A stretch of 64,000 nt of DNA from Candidatus Binataceae bacterium (GTDB lineage: Bacteria; Desulfobacterota; Binatia; Binatales; Binataceae). A model generated the notes under the pieces. The model did not search any database. It was not told the DNA's origin and saw nothing but the letters and a program-made list of their open reading frames with translations. Where the stretch lies: the NCBI GenBank assembly GCA_035508495.1, contig DATJMX010000023.1, forward strand, positions 1 through 64,000. The letters are read 5' to 3'. Shown piece after piece: positions 45,407 to 55,311 of the stretch. The position numbers and the translations under genes were made by a program. Each line of letters opens with the position of its first letter. The stretch's first letter is position 1.

Positions 45407-45883
45407 TCATGCGGGGCCAATCGGATCGAGAACCACCACCGGGATCTGCCGGGCCCCCGCGAACTTCTGGTAGTCGTTGAAGGGCGGATACATCTCAGCC
45501 ATCTTCTGCCAGCCGCTCGTTCGCTCGTCACCGCTGGCGGTGCGTGCGCGGGCGCGCATGCGCTTGGAACCGACGCGGATCTCGCACTCCGGATTGGCCT
45601 TGAGATTCACATACCATCCCGGATGCGTCGGCGCGCCGCCTTTGGAACCGATGATGACGTACTTGCCGTCCATCTCCTGATATAGCAGCGGCAGCGGCCG
45701 CAGCTTCCCGCTCTTCGCGCCACGCGCGATAAGGAGCAGAGTCGGCAGCGGCCCAGGCCCCCCGCCAACGGTCGAATCCCACAGCCGCGCCTTGTCGGGA
45801 TCAGTGAGATACAACTCGACGTGGTCCCTGATCCAACTCGGCATCCCCTCAGGGAGTTTCTCGAACTCTTCTTTCTGGCTCAT
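45407..45883 (-). CDS. Deazaflavin (F420)-dependent nitroreductase family protein
   Basis: A 158-residue split beta-barrel protein of the DDN/nitroreductase (AclJ) family: PTLLLIARGAKSGKLRPLPL (about 48-67), KYVIIGSKGGAPTHPGWYVN and NLKANPECEIRVGSKRMRAR are typical F420-pocket segments. Members reduce quinones, nitro compounds or unsaturated lipids with F420H2. ATG at 45883 with GGAGGGAG upstream. Together with two LLM enzymes in this window it supports use of F420, although no F420 biosynthesis gene is present here. Confidence 0.9.
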   Translation of the reverse strand: MSQKEEFEKLPEGMPSWIRDHVELYLTDPDKARLWDSTVGGGPGPLPTLLLIARGAKSGKLRPLPLLYQEMDGKYVIIGSKGGAPTHPGWYVNLKANPECEIRVGSKRMRARARTASGDERTSGWQKMAEMYPPFNDYQKFAGARQIPVVVLDPIGPA

Positions 45884-46065
45884 GGTGTCTCCCTCCGTCA
45901 TTGAAGATCCTACACTCTGCGATATTTAAGAGCGCTTGCAAAGTCTCAGGCTATAGCCGTCAAACGCCACGCGCCTGGCCACGAAGCCCCTGGGCGGTTT
46001 TGCGCCGCAGGTGGCCGCGCATGACGAGCGCCACCTACGGCAACCGCGCTCCGCTCGCGGAATAG

Positions 46066-46284
46066 TCACTCTTTGACCACGATGAATTGCCGACCGCGAT
46101 AGAAACCGCAATACCTGCAGACACGATGGGGCATCGAGGCACCCCCGCAGTTGGAACAAACCGTAGGATTGATCGGAATCAACGCGTCGTGAGCTCGACG
46201 TTTGTTTTTCTTAGAATGTGACGTGCGACGTTTGGGAACGACCGACTTTACTGAAATACCCGTCTCTCCTCGCCGAAACCGCAT
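46066..46284 (-). CDS. rpmF: 50S ribosomal protein L32
   Basis: A small ribosomal protein with the L32 core VPKRRTSHSKKNKRRAHDAL and a complete four-Cys zinc ribbon (CSNC and CRYC). The only ATG (46284) adds a ~17-residue leader and has no ribosome site. An AGGAGA lies 7 nt before an ATT at 46257, which would give a start close to the usual MAVPKRR N-terminus, so initiation at ATT is a real possibility. L32 genes are usually followed by plsX or fabH; here no fatty-acid gene follows, so it may be a displaced or second copy. Confidence 0.85.
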   Translation of the reverse strand: MRFRRGETGISVKSVVPKRRTSHSKKNKRRAHDALIPINPTVCSNCGGASMPHRVCRYCGFYRGRQFIVVKE

Positions 46285-46507
46285 TCGGTTTCGAGCGCAT
46301 GCGGGTCAGCAACGGCTCGATTGAACGGCGAACCGGTGCCAACACTCCGGCTGCGCCAGATAAAAAGGCGCGGACCTTATTTCGCGATGTGTGAAAACCC
46401 GGGGAGAGTGGGTCGCTTTAGAGACGTAGGACTATCACGGAGAGGACAGTATCTTTTCCTCGTGCTGAACTCAACTCATGGGTTAGAAGCGCCGCAATTC
46501 GTTGCGT

Positions 46508-46544
46508 AGCAAGCGAAACCTGGCGCTTTTTTCTTTCGCTTGCT
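46508..46544 (-). terminator. Inverted repeat downstream of the MFS gene
   Basis: A perfect 11-bp stem, AGCAAGCGAAA with TTTCGCTTGCT, encloses a 15-nt loop and starts 11 bp after the MFS stop. On the plus strand an alternative AGCGCC/GGCGCT pairing followed by six T residues (46488-46532) could also terminate transcription. Confidence 0.5.
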
Positions 46545-46554
46545 GATCCTACCG

Positions 46555-47886
46555 CTACCGCTGTCCTTTGCGGATCCAAGGCTCCCGCTCCGTAGATTCC
46601 TGCACGGGTTCAACGGATCGCGATGCGGGTTCAACATGGTCTTCGGTGGTGGAGGTTCTGGCGATTAAACTTTGCAGCAAGATCGCGAGCAGCCCGTTTA
46701 TCAGGAGCGCTGCCCGGATACCCAAATAAGCCGCGGAAAGGCCGGTTATCAAGTTTCCCAGTGATAGGCCGCCTCGCACCGCGAGCATGTAAAGACTGGC
46801 GGTGCGGCCGCGAACTCGATCCCGCGCCGTGTACTGCAGGATGGAATTCGCGGAAGTGTTGCCGATAGTCATTACCGCGCCGCAAAGTACGAACAACAAG
46901 TTAACGACCGGAAGGGACCGATTGGCTGCTAGTGCCACCAAAAGTGCGCCGAATGCGATCGCGGCCACGGAGCTGATTTTGAAGCGCGCAACCATCCCTT
47001 CGATGGCTAGCACCGAAACTGCTCCGATTAATCCTCCGACGCCGAAGGCGGCGACCGCCTTTCCGAAATCGAGCGCGTCGGAATGAAATACGTTTCTCAC
47101 AAGGATGGGACTGAAGTTGATGAGAGGAGCACAGAACAGACCTGTGACAAGTACGTTCAGCAGCGCGTTGCGGAGCTTTGGCTGGCTGCCGATCGCGAGG
47201 ATCTGTTTTATCCAGGGGGCACCGGTTTTCATTTCGAGACTGGCGCTCACCTTGCGCACGGGGCCTATCAGATAAACCGTCACGATTAGCGGGACATAGG
47301 ACAGGGTGTTTGCGCCGAAGCACCAGACCGATCCGTAGCGCACCATGACCACGCCGGCTATCGCCGGTCCCAGCACTCGCGACAAATTGAACTGCGTCGA
47401 ATTCAGCGCAATCGCCGTACCGATCTGTCCCGATTCGACAATCGAAGGAACGATCGATTGAAAGGCCGGCATCGATAGCGCATCCGTGATTCCCACGATC
47501 AGCGACAGCGCGATAATCATCCAGATACGCACCGTCCCGGTCAGAATCAGAACAATCAGGAGCGCCGGACATAACATCTGGATCGACTGAAAAGTCGCGA
47601 TGACCTTTTTTCTATCGCGTGTATCGGCCAGCACCCCGCCCAAAAGCGTGAGAACCCAGACCGGCGCGTTCATCGCGAAGCCGTCCAATCCCAGCATAAT
47701 CGCGGAACCGCCGAGCGTGACGATCAGCCATGGTTCGGCAATTTGCTGCATCCAGGTGCCCAGATTGGATAGCAGGCTCCCGATCCAGAACGAACCGAAT
47801 CTCCGGCTGAAAAGCAGGTAAATCGCCGCATAGGGAGATCTACGCGAAGGCCGACGCGATGTTCGATCCTGTTTCATGGGCGACAC
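46555..47886 (-). CDS. MFS transporter (enterobactin-exporter-like group)
   Basis: A 443-residue major facilitator with about twelve hydrophobic segments. The N-terminal SFWIGSLLSNLGTWMQQIAEPW and the loop GGVLADTRDRKKVI (motif A-like, between helices 2 and 3) mark the MFS_3 group that includes EntS. SQFNLSRVLGPAIAGVVM-type segment around helix 5 (TQFNLSRVLGPAIAGVV) is also typical. An efflux role for a small molecule is likely; the substrate is unknown. Either GTG 47886 or ATG 47877 could be the start. No regulator is adjacent. Confidence 0.9.
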   Translation of the reverse strand: MSPMKQDRTSRRPSRRSPYAAIYLLFSRRFGSFWIGSLLSNLGTWMQQIAEPWLIVTLGGSAIMLGLDGFAMNAPVWVLTLLGGVLADTRDRKKVIATFQSIQMLCPALLIVLILTGTVRIWMIIALSLIVGITDALSMPAFQSIVPSIVESGQIGTAIALNSTQFNLSRVLGPAIAGVVMVRYGSVWCFGANTLSYVPLIVTVYLIGPVRKVSASLEMKTGAPWIKQILAIGSQPKLRNALLNVLVTGLFCAPLINFSPILVRNVFHSDALDFGKAVAAFGVGGLIGAVSVLAIEGMVARFKISSVAAIAFGALLVALAANRSLPVVNLLFVLCGAVMTIGNTSANSILQYTARDRVRGRTASLYMLAVRGGLSLGNLITGLSAAYLGIRAALLINGLLAILLQSLIARTSTTEDHVEPASRSVEPVQESTEREPWIRKGQR

Positions 47887-48212
47887 GGAGCCTTGCCAAG
47901 CGCAATTACCAAGCCATCGTTGGAAAGTTCATGGGCTGCATATCGAGAATTGCCTTTGGCGGCGCCGCGCTGGTTATGCGCCGCAAAGGGATTGGCAGCG
48001 TTCCGTGGAGGGCAGCCACAAACATCAAAGCAGCGATTGAGACCAGTCGCTCCTTGCCACAAAGGGCCATTGGATCACCGTGGCGGCCAAAATGTGTCTC
48101 TGATCGCGCCACTTTGTCGAAGAGAACCATAATTGTCTCGCCGTTATCTATATTTCGGCGCGGCATGATCGTTGCGCATTGAAGTTCCCGAAAAGCCGGG
48201 AGGGTCTTGGCC
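47887..48212. other. Intergenic region between divergent genes
   Basis: About 325 bp between the MFS gene and the hemerythrin-like gene. Frames of 70-110 codons exist on both strands and overlap one another, but none has a domain pattern or a convincing ribosome site, so none is called. Promoters for both flanking genes are expected here. Confidence 0.4.
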
Positions 48213-48725
48213 ATGAAGCAAGCCAAATCAGCCGGGAATCGATCCAAAGTCTTTTTGGATCTGGCGAGATTGCGAGCGCTCGTCTACCAGCTTGGCCGCA
48301 AACACGATCAGCTGCGCCGTCCGCTCATCAGAGCGGCCGCCGCGGGAAGTGCGCTTGCCGCGAACACCGGAAACTTCGGTTCGAGGCATGAGGCCCGCGA
48401 GGCTTGGCAGGCGTTGCTCGACGTTATCGAGCTTCACATGAGCAAAAACGTCGACGAACAACTGCTGGAGAGCGCCGAAAAACTGAGCGTCGTTCCCGAC
48501 CAGACCGCGCAGGCGCTGCTCAAGGTGTGCGGGCAGTTGAAGCAACTCGAAACGCGGGTTTCAGGTGTCGATCTCGAAAAGAGCCCGCCCGAGGAGCTGG
48601 CCGCCGCGGGCGAAGCGATGCGGAAGTTTGCCGTCACCCTCGACGACCTCGCGCTCCGAGAAGATCGAGAGGTCCTTCCGCAGCTTCAGCATCTGCTGTA
48701 TCCAGACGCCAACAAATCGAAATAA
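48213..48725 (+). CDS. Helical protein, possibly hemerythrin-like
   Basis: A 170-residue all-helical protein; the ATG at 48213 has GGGAGGG 8 nt upstream. [15 protein letters not shown] near 30, [20 protein letters not shown] near 65-85 and [17 protein letters not shown] near the C-terminus have the spacing of hemerythrin HHE helices with His/Glu ligands, but several expected His positions are not clear. Tentatively an iron- or oxygen-binding protein. It ends 4 bp before the acyl-CoA synthetase start, so it is likely the first gene of the dehydrogenase operon. Confidence 0.7.
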   Translation: MKQAKSAGNRSKVFLDLARLRALVYQLGRKHDQLRRPLIRAAAAGSALAANTGNFGSRHEAREAWQALLDVIELHMSKNVDEQLLESAEKLSVVPDQTAQALLKVCGQLKQLETRVSGVDLEKSPPEELAAAGEAMRKFAVTLDDLALREDREVLPQLQHLLYPDANKSK

Positions 48726-48729
48726 CGCG

Positions 48730-50490
48730 ATGGCCTGGGAGCAGATCCAAAAGCCGCGCGAATGGCAGGTCGTCCCTAACCTGGTCGACTATAACAAGGC
48801 GCGCGCCGAATTCTCGTGGGAAGCGGCGCGGCGCTCGCTCGATGGCCTACCCGGAGGCAAAGGCCTCAACATCGCCCACGAGGCAGTCGATCGTCACGCA
48901 AAGGGGGCGCGGCGCGATCATATGGCGCTGCGATGGATCAGCAAGCGCAACGAGCGGCGCGATTTCACCTACGCCGACCTACGCCTGCTCACTAACCGTT
49001 TCGCGAATGTGCTTCGCCGTCTCGGGATCGCCCGGAGCGAGCGTGTCTTCCTGCTCACGGGGCGCATTCCGGAGCTCTACATCAGCGCTCTCGGCACGCT
49101 CAAGAATGGCAACGTTTTCTGCCCGCTCTTTTCCGCGTTCGGACCGGATCCGATCCGCCAACGAATCGGAATCGGCGACGGACGCGTACTCGTCACCACC
49201 GCGACGCTTTACAAGCGAAAGGTCGCGGGTCTGCGCTCGTCACTGCCCGGCCTGCGCTACGTGCTGCTGATCGGCGACGCCAAAGAGATTCGCTCGATCC
49301 CGGATACGCTCGACTTCAGCAGCCTGATGGCTGAAGCAAGTGAGGATTTTGAGATCGCCGAGACGCGGCCCGACGACCTCGCCCTGCTTCACTTCACCAG
49401 CGGCACGACCGGCACTCCGAAAGGCGCGATGCATGTGCACGAAGCAGTGGTCGCGCATCACATGACCGGGCACTTCGCGTTGGACTTTCATCCCGACGAC
49501 ATCTTCTGGTGCACTGCCGACCCGGGATGGGTGACCGGCACCTCTTATGGAATCATCGCACCGCTCACTCACGGCATCACCAGCATTATCGACGAAGCCG
49601 AATTCGACGCCGAGCGCTGGTACGGCTTGGTGCAGAACGAGCGTGTCACGATCTGGTACACGGCGCCGACCGCGATCCGAATGATGATGAAGGTCGGGAC
49701 CGAGGTGATAAGTAAATTTGACCTGAGCAATCTTCGTCTCGTCGCGAGCGTCGGCGAGCCGCTCAACCCTGAGGCTGTGGTGTGGGGACAAAGCGCGTTT
49801 GGCCTTCCCATTCACGACAATTGGTGGCAGACCGAGACGGGCGGGATCATGATCTCCAACTATCGCGCACTCAACATCCGCCCAGGATCAATGGGGCTGC
49901 CGCTGCCCGGTATCGAGGCTGGTATTGTCCGGCGTCTGCGCGACGGGACTGTCGAAATGTTGAATGAACCCGGAGTCGAAGGTGAGCTGGCGCTGCGTCC
50001 GGGATGGCCTTCGATGTTTCGCGGCTACCTCAACGAAGAGGCGCGCTATCGCAAGTGCTTCGCGGGCGGATGGTACCTGACCGGCGATCTCGCCCGCCGC
50101 GACGCGGATGGCTATTTCTGGTTCGTGGGCCGCGCTGACGACGTGATCAAGTCGTCCGGTCACCTCATCGGCCCGTTTGAGGTAGAAAGCGCGTTGCTGG
50201 AGCATCCGGCAGTGGCCGAAGCCGGAGTTATCGGCAAGCCCGATCCGATGGCGGGCGAGGTCGTGAAGGCTTTCGTTTCGCTGAAGCCTTCGTTTTCCGC
50301 GGGTGAAGAATTGCGCGAGGAGTTGCTCGGCTTCGGGCGCAAAAAACTGGGAGCCGTGGTCGCACCGAAGGAGATCGAGTTTATCGCGAGCGTGCCGAAG
50401 ACACGCAGCGGTAAGATCATGCGCCGTCTGCTGAAAGCTCGCGAACTCGGTCTCCCCGAAGGCGACACCTCGACGCTGGAGAATCTATGA
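48730..50490 (+). CDS. Acetate--CoA ligase-like AMP-forming synthetase
   Basis: A 586-residue ANL-superfamily ligase close to acetyl-CoA synthetase: ATP loop [24 protein letters not shown], the WWQTETG adenylate motif, [20 protein letters not shown] hinge, and Lys562 in [10 protein letters not shown]. It would activate acetate or a short acid to acyl-CoA; Lys562 is the residue acetylated in AcsA regulation. It is shorter at the N-terminus than typical ~650-residue Acs. It heads the E1-alpha/E1-beta/E2/ACP genes after a 39-bp gap. Confidence 0.92.
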   Translation: MAWEQIQKPREWQVVPNLVDYNKARAEFSWEAARRSLDGLPGGKGLNIAHEAVDRHAKGARRDHMALRWISKRNERRDFTYADLRLLTNRFANVLRRLGIARSERVFLLTGRIPELYISALGTLKNGNVFCPLFSAFGPDPIRQRIGIGDGRVLVTTATLYKRKVAGLRSSLPGLRYVLLIGDAKEIRSIPDTLDFSSLMAEASEDFEIAETRPDDLALLHFTSGTTGTPKGAMHVHEAVVAHHMTGHFALDFHPDDIFWCTADPGWVTGTSYGIIAPLTHGITSIIDEAEFDAERWYGLVQNERVTIWYTAPTAIRMMMKVGTEVISKFDLSNLRLVASVGEPLNPEAVVWGQSAFGLPIHDNWWQTETGGIMISNYRALNIRPGSMGLPLPGIEAGIVRRLRDGTVEMLNEPGVEGELALRPGWPSMFRGYLNEEARYRKCFAGGWYLTGDLARRDADGYFWFVGRADDVIKSSGHLIGPFEVESALLEHPAVAEAGVIGKPDPMAGEVVKAFVSLKPSFSAGEELREELLGFGRKKLGAVVAPKEIEFIASVPKTRSGKIMRRLLKARELGLPEGDTSTLENL

Positions 50491-50529
50491 CATCGATCGG
50501 CAGCGACTTCATCTCGCGCGTATAAGCTC

Positions 50530-51531
50530 ATGGCACTGCAAACCCTGTCGCAAAAGTCGCAACCGCGCGCCGAGCACGACCTCGGGCTTTTGCGCGACAT
50601 GATTCGCATCCGGCGCTTCGAGGAGAAGTGCGCCGAGCTCTATAGCGCCTCCAAGATTCGCGGCTTCCTGCATCTTTATATCGGCGAGGAGGCGGTGGCA
50701 GTCGGCGCGATGGGTGCGCTCGGGCCCGACGACAACCTGGTCGCGACGTATCGCGAGCACGGCCACGCACTGATCCGCGGCGTGCCCGCAACATCGATCC
50801 TCGCCGAGATGTACGGCAAGCAGGAGGGATGCAGCCGGGGCCGCGGCGGCTCGATGCATATTTTCGACGCGGCGCACCGCTTTTACGGCGGCAATGCTAT
50901 CGTCGGCGGCGGGCTGCCGATTGCTGTCGGTCTCGCGCTCGCCGACAAGCTGCAAGGGCGATCGCAGGTGACCGCCTGCTTCTTCGGCGAGGGCGCCGTG
51001 GCGGAGGGCGAGTTCCACGAGTGCATGAACCTGGCGGCACTCTGGAAATTGCCGGTGCTGTTTTGCTGCGAGAACAATCTTTATGCAATGGGGACTGCGC
51101 TCAAGCGCTCCGAATCGGAAACCGATCTGTGTCTCAAGGCGAGCAGCTACGAGATTCCGGCATGGCCGGTCGACGGGATGGACGTGACTGCTTGTGAAGA
51201 AGCGGCGAAGCGCGCGGCGTTGGCGGTCCGCGCCGGCGACGGTCCGTGCTTCCTCGAATTCCGCACCTATCGCTTTCGCGCGCACTCGATGTTCGATCCG
51301 CAGCTCTATCGCGAGAAACAGGAAATCGAGGAGTGGAAGAAGCGCGACCCGATCGAGCTGTATCAGAATCGGCTGCGCGAACAGGGCACATTGAGCGACG
51401 CGGACTTGAAAGGCATCGAAGATGAATCTGCGGCCGAGGTAGCCAAAGCCGTCGAGTTCGCCGAGGCGGGGACCTGGGAGCCGATAGAAGACCTTACGAG
51501 ATTCGTGTACTCGGACAAGACGAACCCATGA
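50530..51531 (+). CDS. pdhA: 2-oxoacid (pyruvate-type) dehydrogenase E1 alpha subunit
   Basis: A 333-residue E1 alpha subunit. It binds thiamine diphosphate: the motif runs from [20 protein letters not shown] to CCENN (about 151-183), with Glu where many homologues have Asp in GDG. TYREHGH and the phosphorylation-loop region [11 protein letters not shown] are also present. With E1 beta it decarboxylates a 2-oxoacid and acetylates lipoyl-E2. Pyruvate and acetoin dehydrogenases are hard to separate by sequence alone. Its stop overlaps the E1 beta start (ATGA). Confidence 0.93.
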   Translation: MALQTLSQKSQPRAEHDLGLLRDMIRIRRFEEKCAELYSASKIRGFLHLYIGEEAVAVGAMGALGPDDNLVATYREHGHALIRGVPATSILAEMYGKQEGCSRGRGGSMHIFDAAHRFYGGNAIVGGGLPIAVGLALADKLQGRSQVTACFFGEGAVAEGEFHECMNLAALWKLPVLFCCENNLYAMGTALKRSESETDLCLKASSYEIPAWPVDGMDVTACEEAAKRAALAVRAGDGPCFLEFRTYRFRAHSMFDPQLYREKQEIEEWKKRDPIELYQNRLREQGTLSDADLKGIEDESAAEVAKAVEFAEAGTWEPIEDLTRFVYSDKTNP

Positions 51532-52529
51532 ACGCCTCAGCGAAGACTGCTCGGATGACCTATCGCGAGGCGATGCGCCAGGCGATTCGAGAGGCGCTGC
51601 AGCGCGACCCGCGTGTCTTCCTGATGGGCGAAGACGTCGGCCGCTACGGCGGCTGCTACGCCGTCAGCAAGGGGCTGCTCGAAGAATTCGGTCCCGAACG
51701 AATCCGCGACACGCCGCTCTCGGAGTCGGCGTTCGTGGGGGCGGGAATCGGTGCGGCTATGGGCGGGATGCGGCCGATCGTCGAGATCATGACCGTCAAC
51801 TTCAGCCTTCTTGCCCTCGACCAGATCATGAACAACGCCGCGACCATCCTGCACATGTCGGGCGGCCAGTTTAATATCCCGCTCGTGATCCGAATGGCGA
51901 CTGGCGCCGGACGTCAGGTCGGCGCGCAGCATTCGCATAGCCTCGAAGGCTGGTACGCGCACATTCCCGGACTCAAGATCCTCGCGCCCGCGGTGATCGA
52001 AGACGCGCGCTGGATGCTTTGGACGGCGCTCGAGGATCCCGACCCGGTGCTGATCTTCGAGCATCAGACCCTCTACAACATGGAGGGCGAGCTTCCAGCC
52101 GGCTCCGGTCCCGTCGATATAGAAAAAGCCATCGTGCGGCGCCCAGGCACCGATGTCAGCCTGATTTCGTACGGCGGCTCGCTGCACAAGGTTGTGCAGG
52201 CGGCTGAACAGCTTGCACCGATGGGCATCAACGCCGAGGTCGTCGATCTTCGCGTGCTGCGCCCGCTGGATAATGCAACGATTATCGAGTCGGTCACGCG
52301 AACGCATCGTGCCCTGATCGTCGACGAGGGATGGCGCAGCGGAAGCATCTCGGCCGAGGTCAGCGCGCGAATCATGGAAGGCGCCTTTTACGAACTCGAC
52401 GTCCCGGTGGGGCGCGTGTGCACGGCCGAGGTGCCGATTCCCTACGCCAAGCATCTCGAGGATGCCGCACTGCCGCAGGTTCCTGTGATCGTGGAGACCG
52501 TGCGTGCGCTGATGGGCTCCAATGGCTGA
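51528..52529 (+). CDS. pdhB: 2-oxoacid (pyruvate-type) dehydrogenase E1 beta subunit
   Basis: A 333-residue E1 beta subunit: [18 protein letters not shown] at the N-terminus, [20 protein letters not shown] with the cofactor Glu region, [20 protein letters not shown], and the transketolase C-terminal domain [19 protein letters not shown]. It completes the thiamine-diphosphate site with E1 alpha. It overlaps E1 alpha by 4 bp and E2 by 8 bp, indicating coupled translation of the complex subunits. Confidence 0.94.
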   Translation: MNASAKTARMTYREAMRQAIREALQRDPRVFLMGEDVGRYGGCYAVSKGLLEEFGPERIRDTPLSESAFVGAGIGAAMGGMRPIVEIMTVNFSLLALDQIMNNAATILHMSGGQFNIPLVIRMATGAGRQVGAQHSHSLEGWYAHIPGLKILAPAVIEDARWMLWTALEDPDPVLIFEHQTLYNMEGELPAGSGPVDIEKAIVRRPGTDVSLISYGGSLHKVVQAAEQLAPMGINAEVVDLRVLRPLDNATIIESVTRTHRALIVDEGWRSGSISAEVSARIMEGAFYELDVPVGRVCTAEVPIPYAKHLEDAALPQVPVIVETVRALMGSNG

Positions 52530-53784
52530 GTTTCGCATGCCCTCGCTCGGCGCTGATATGGAGGTCGGCACGATCCTGCAATGGCTGGTCAAGCCGGGCG
52601 ACTCGGTGAAGCGTGGCGATATCGTTGCGGTCGTCGACACGGAAAAGGCCACCATCGAGATCGAAGTATTTCAGTCAGGCATCATCGACAGCATCTTCGT
52701 ACCCGAAGGAAATGAAGTACCCGTCGGAACCTTGATCGCAATGATTCGCGCCGACGGCGAGCCTGCGCCAGCGCCCGCGCCACCCAAGCCGGCTGCGCCG
52801 CGTCCGCCGGTGACACTCAAACCGGCGCCAATTGTCAGTCCCCAACCTGCCGCGAGACCGGAAGCCGCCAAGGTCGCGGCGCTGCCGCATAAGTTGCGCG
52901 TTTCTCCGCTCGCGCTGCGGGTCGCACTCGACCTCAACGTCGACCTCTCGAAGGTCAAGGGCACGGGTCCTGAGGGGGCGATCACAAAAGCCGATGTGGA
53001 GCGGGCGGCCAAAGCCGCCAAAGAAGCGCCGCACGCCGAAGCGGAGCCGGCGGCACCCAAAGTCGAAGCGCCTCCGCCAGCAGTACCGCGCGCCAAACCT
53101 GGCGTCGCGCCAATCGACCATCATACTGCGATGCGCCGCGTGATCGCGGCGGCGATGGCGCGCTCCAAGCGCGAGATCCCCCACTACTATCTCGGCACTC
53201 AAGTCGACATGAGCCGCGCGCTCGCATGGCTGCAGGCGGAAAACCTGAAACGATCCGTGACCGAGCGAATCCTCTACTCGGTGTTGCTGCTCAAGGCTGT
53301 CGCACGAGCACTCCATGATTATCCCGAGATGAACGGCTATTGGGTTGACAACGCCTTCAAGCACAGCGACGCGATTCACGTTGGCGTAGCGATCTCGCTG
53401 CGTAAGGGCGGCTTAATCGCGCCCGCGATTCACGACGTTGACAAAAAGAGTATAGACGAGATCATGGCGAACCTGCGCGACCTGGTGCAGCGCGTGCGCG
53501 CCGAAACCTTGCGCAGCTCGGAGATCGCCGACGCGACCATCACCGTGACGAGTCTCGGCGAACAAGGCGTCGAGTCGGTATTCGGCATTATCTATCCGCC
53601 GCAGGTGGCGCTGATCGGATTCGGCAAGGTGGTAGAACGTCCGTGGGCGTCAAATGGGATGGTGGGTGCACATCCGCTCATGACGGCGACACTTGCCGCT
53701 GACCATCGCGCGAGCGACGGTCATCGTGGCGGCCTGTTCCTCGCCGCAATCGATCGCCTATTGCAGGAGCCAGACAAGCTGTGA
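52522..53784 (+). CDS. pdhC: Dihydrolipoamide acyltransferase (E2)
   Basis: A 420-residue E2. The lipoyl domain carries the modified Lys42 in [12 protein letters not shown] Pro/Ala-rich linker leads to a peripheral-subunit-binding domain ([20 protein letters not shown], about 130-165). A second linker leads to the catalytic domain from about 195, ending with the active-site DHRASDG (His395, Asp399). It passes the acyl group to CoA and forms the complex core. One lipoyl domain only. The E3 partner that reoxidises lipoamide is not in the window. Its TGA overlaps the GTG of the ACP gene. Confidence 0.94.
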   Translation: MAEFRMPSLGADMEVGTILQWLVKPGDSVKRGDIVAVVDTEKATIEIEVFQSGIIDSIFVPEGNEVPVGTLIAMIRADGEPAPAPAPPKPAAPRPPVTLKPAPIVSPQPAARPEAAKVAALPHKLRVSPLALRVALDLNVDLSKVKGTGPEGAITKADVERAAKAAKEAPHAEAEPAAPKVEAPPPAVPRAKPGVAPIDHHTAMRRVIAAAMARSKREIPHYYLGTQVDMSRALAWLQAENLKRSVTERILYSVLLLKAVARALHDYPEMNGYWVDNAFKHSDAIHVGVAISLRKGGLIAPAIHDVDKKSIDEIMANLRDLVQRVRAETLRSSEIADATITVTSLGEQGVESVFGIIYPPQVALIGFGKVVERPWASNGMVGAHPLMTATLAADHRASDGHRGGLFLAAIDRLLQEPDKL

Positions 53785-54026
53785 GCAACGACGAAATCAG
53801 GAAGCTGATCCTGGCCGAACTCCATCGTATCGCGCCCGAAGTGGAACTCGGCCAGATCGATCCCGCGAGCGAACTGCGCGAGCAGGTCGACCTCGATTCC
53901 ATGGACGTCCTCAACTGGATGATCGCTCTCCACAAGAAGACAGGAATCGAGATTCCGGAAGCTGACTACAAGCGGATGGCGACGATCGACGAATGCGTCG
54001 CGTACCTCGCCGAGCGTATGAAGTGA
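53781..54026 (+). CDS. Acyl carrier protein
   Basis: An 81-residue acidic helical protein from a GTG start overlapping the E2 stop (GTGA). The phosphopantetheine attachment site is Ser40 in DLDSMDVLNW, with the usual Asp before and Met after. Helices flank it at ~3-18, 41-52 and 68-80. It would carry acyl groups on a 4'-phosphopantetheine arm. No fatty-acid or polyketide synthase gene is nearby, so its placement as last gene of a 2-oxoacid dehydrogenase operon is unusual. Confidence 0.92.
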   Translation: MSNDEIRKLILAELHRIAPEVELGQIDPASELREQVDLDSMDVLNWMIALHKKTGIEIPEADYKRMATIDECVAYLAERMK

Positions 54027-54033
54027 CGTCAAT

Positions 54034-54059
54034 GCCGCTCTGACGGCGGCGCTTTATTT
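54034..54059 (+). terminator. Probable terminator of the dehydrogenase-ACP operon
   Basis: GCCGC pairs with GCGGC across a 7-nt loop, followed by a T-rich stretch, 8 bp after the ACP stop. The stem is short. The following ~270 bp up to the CBS gene hold nothing I can support. Confidence 0.45.
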
Positions 54060-54331
54060 ATACCGGCCTTGCGGGGGGACAACCATGGCTAAAGACTCTC
54101 CTTTGGAAGCACGCGGAGTTGCGCGACTGCGACCCTCAACTCAATAGCTCACTGCGCTTCGGCGAATCCGAAGGGGACAGTCTCCCAGTCCGAGGACAAT
54201 TCACGCAAGACCTTCTTCGAGCATTTGCTGAAATAAACTGAAGTGGAACATGCGCGTGCGCGGCTCTATTAGCGGGGCACGAGAGTCGGCGAGAAACGCC
54301 AACTCTCGCTTGAGTGTCGATCGGGTTGACG

Positions 54332-54838
54332 TTACGGGTGATCCAACCGCGTGTGTCTCCCGGTTCCGAATACAACCAGTGCTTCCAGGATGTCGCTGCG
54401 GGTGACGATGCCAACTAACCGACCATGGTCAGTGATCGGCAGCGATCCCACTCGCTGCTGACGCATCACCTGGGCAGCATTTATCAGGGTGCTGTGGGGA
54501 GCCAGGGAGATCCCCGGATGCGTCATTAGCGCTCCGACCAGCGTGTCTCCCGTAACTCCAGAATCTTTTGAACTGATAGGCGCACCGGCCGCGGGCAATC
54601 CCGGTCCGCGAAGATCCCGATCGGTTATGATGCCGACTAGCTTACCTTCGGTGATCACGGGCAGCTGATTAATGCGGTGCGTGCGTAACAGCGAGCGGGC
54701 GTGTTCGACCGAGTCGTCTGGACCTACCGTATAAAGTTTGGAAGTCATCCAATCTTCACAGGTCAGGAAAGTGATACGCTTCTTCCCAAGCTGTTCTAGG
54801 CCCTTTGAGTTTTTGTGCTTCGTATCGTGTAGGTCCAT
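54332..54838 (-). CDS. CBS-pair domain protein
   Basis: A 168-residue protein with two CBS motifs: one at ~28-85 (DWMTSKLYTVGPDDSVEHAR through VGIITDRDLRG) and one at ~100-158 (ALMTHPGISLAPHSTLINAA through LVGIVTRSDILEAL). A stand-alone CBS pair usually senses adenine nucleotides such as AMP, ATP or S-adenosylmethionine. ATG with GAGGC upstream. It is the last minus-strand gene of the stress block, 56 bp after the cytochrome c gene. Confidence 0.93.
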   Translation of the reverse strand: MDLHDTKHKNSKGLEQLGKKRITFLTCEDWMTSKLYTVGPDDSVEHARSLLRTHRINQLPVITEGKLVGIITDRDLRGPGLPAAGAPISSKDSGVTGDTLVGALMTHPGISLAPHSTLINAAQVMRQQRVGSLPITDHGRLVGIVTRSDILEALVVFGTGRHTRLDHP

Positions 54839-54894
54839 GATACTTGCCTCGCTGCGATTCCCTGAACTTTCTCCCTGAGCCTATGCAAGTGCAC

Positions 54895-55311
54895 TTACTG
54901 TTGTTGCAGGCTTTCGACGTAAGTCACGATTGCGTCGATCCTCTTCCTGACCACGGCGTCGCTCGTTGGATTGAATCCCTCGCCGGGGTTCTGAAGCTTG
55001 ACCGCGAAAAACGGCATCTCCAGACGGTCGTGCGAGGGAATCGCCTTACGGCCGTCCACGATGTCAACTACTTCATCGAACGGAAATTTGCCCCCGTGAC
55101 GGGCTGCTAGCAGCGTTATATCTGCCGGCTTTGTGGACATGCCAATAGCCTGATTCGCAGGACCATTGCCCCTACCGTCGGCGCCGTGACAGTCGGCGCA
55201 GTAGCTTTCGTAGTCCTGCTTTCCGGTCTGTGCTCGCGCAATTGAGAGGGGAGCTACGACCATTGTCACCAGAAGCCCCCCGCACAAGAGATAGTTTCGC
55301 CGGTCCATCAC
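54895..55311 (-). CDS. Class I c-type cytochrome, exported
   Basis: A 138-residue protein with a signal peptide (residues 1-28, ending IARAQ). It has a single haem-binding CADCH (Cys38, Cys41, His42) and a likely axial Met99 in RLEMPFF. One haem, small periplasmic electron carrier or the soluble domain of a larger chain. Its ATGATG start overlaps by 4 bp the stop of the hibernation factor gene, so translation of the two is coupled, which is an odd pairing of cytosolic and periplasmic products. Confidence 0.93.
   Translation of the reverse strand: MMDRRNYLLCGGLLVTMVVAPLSIARAQTGKQDYESYCADCHGADGRGNGPANQAIGMSTKPADITLLAARHGGKFPFDEVVDIVDGRKAIPSHDRLEMPFFAVKLQNPGEGFNPTSDAVVRKRIDAIVTYVESLQQQ

Noticed and set aside
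46321..46509. 62-codon plus-strand frame after the L32 gene
   Set aside because: Non-ATG start, no ribosome site and no recognisable pattern.
47906..48247. 113-codon minus-strand frame and an overlapping plus-strand frame
   Set aside because: Both are in the MFS/hemerythrin gap, overlap each other, and show no domain pattern.
48565..48729. Extension of the acyl-CoA synthetase
   Set aside because: It overlaps the end of the hemerythrin-like gene in another frame; the ATG at 48730 fits the family N-terminus.
50509..52655. Long minus-strand frames across the dehydrogenase genes
   Set aside because: They mirror GC-rich coding sequence of the E1 genes, which have clear motifs.
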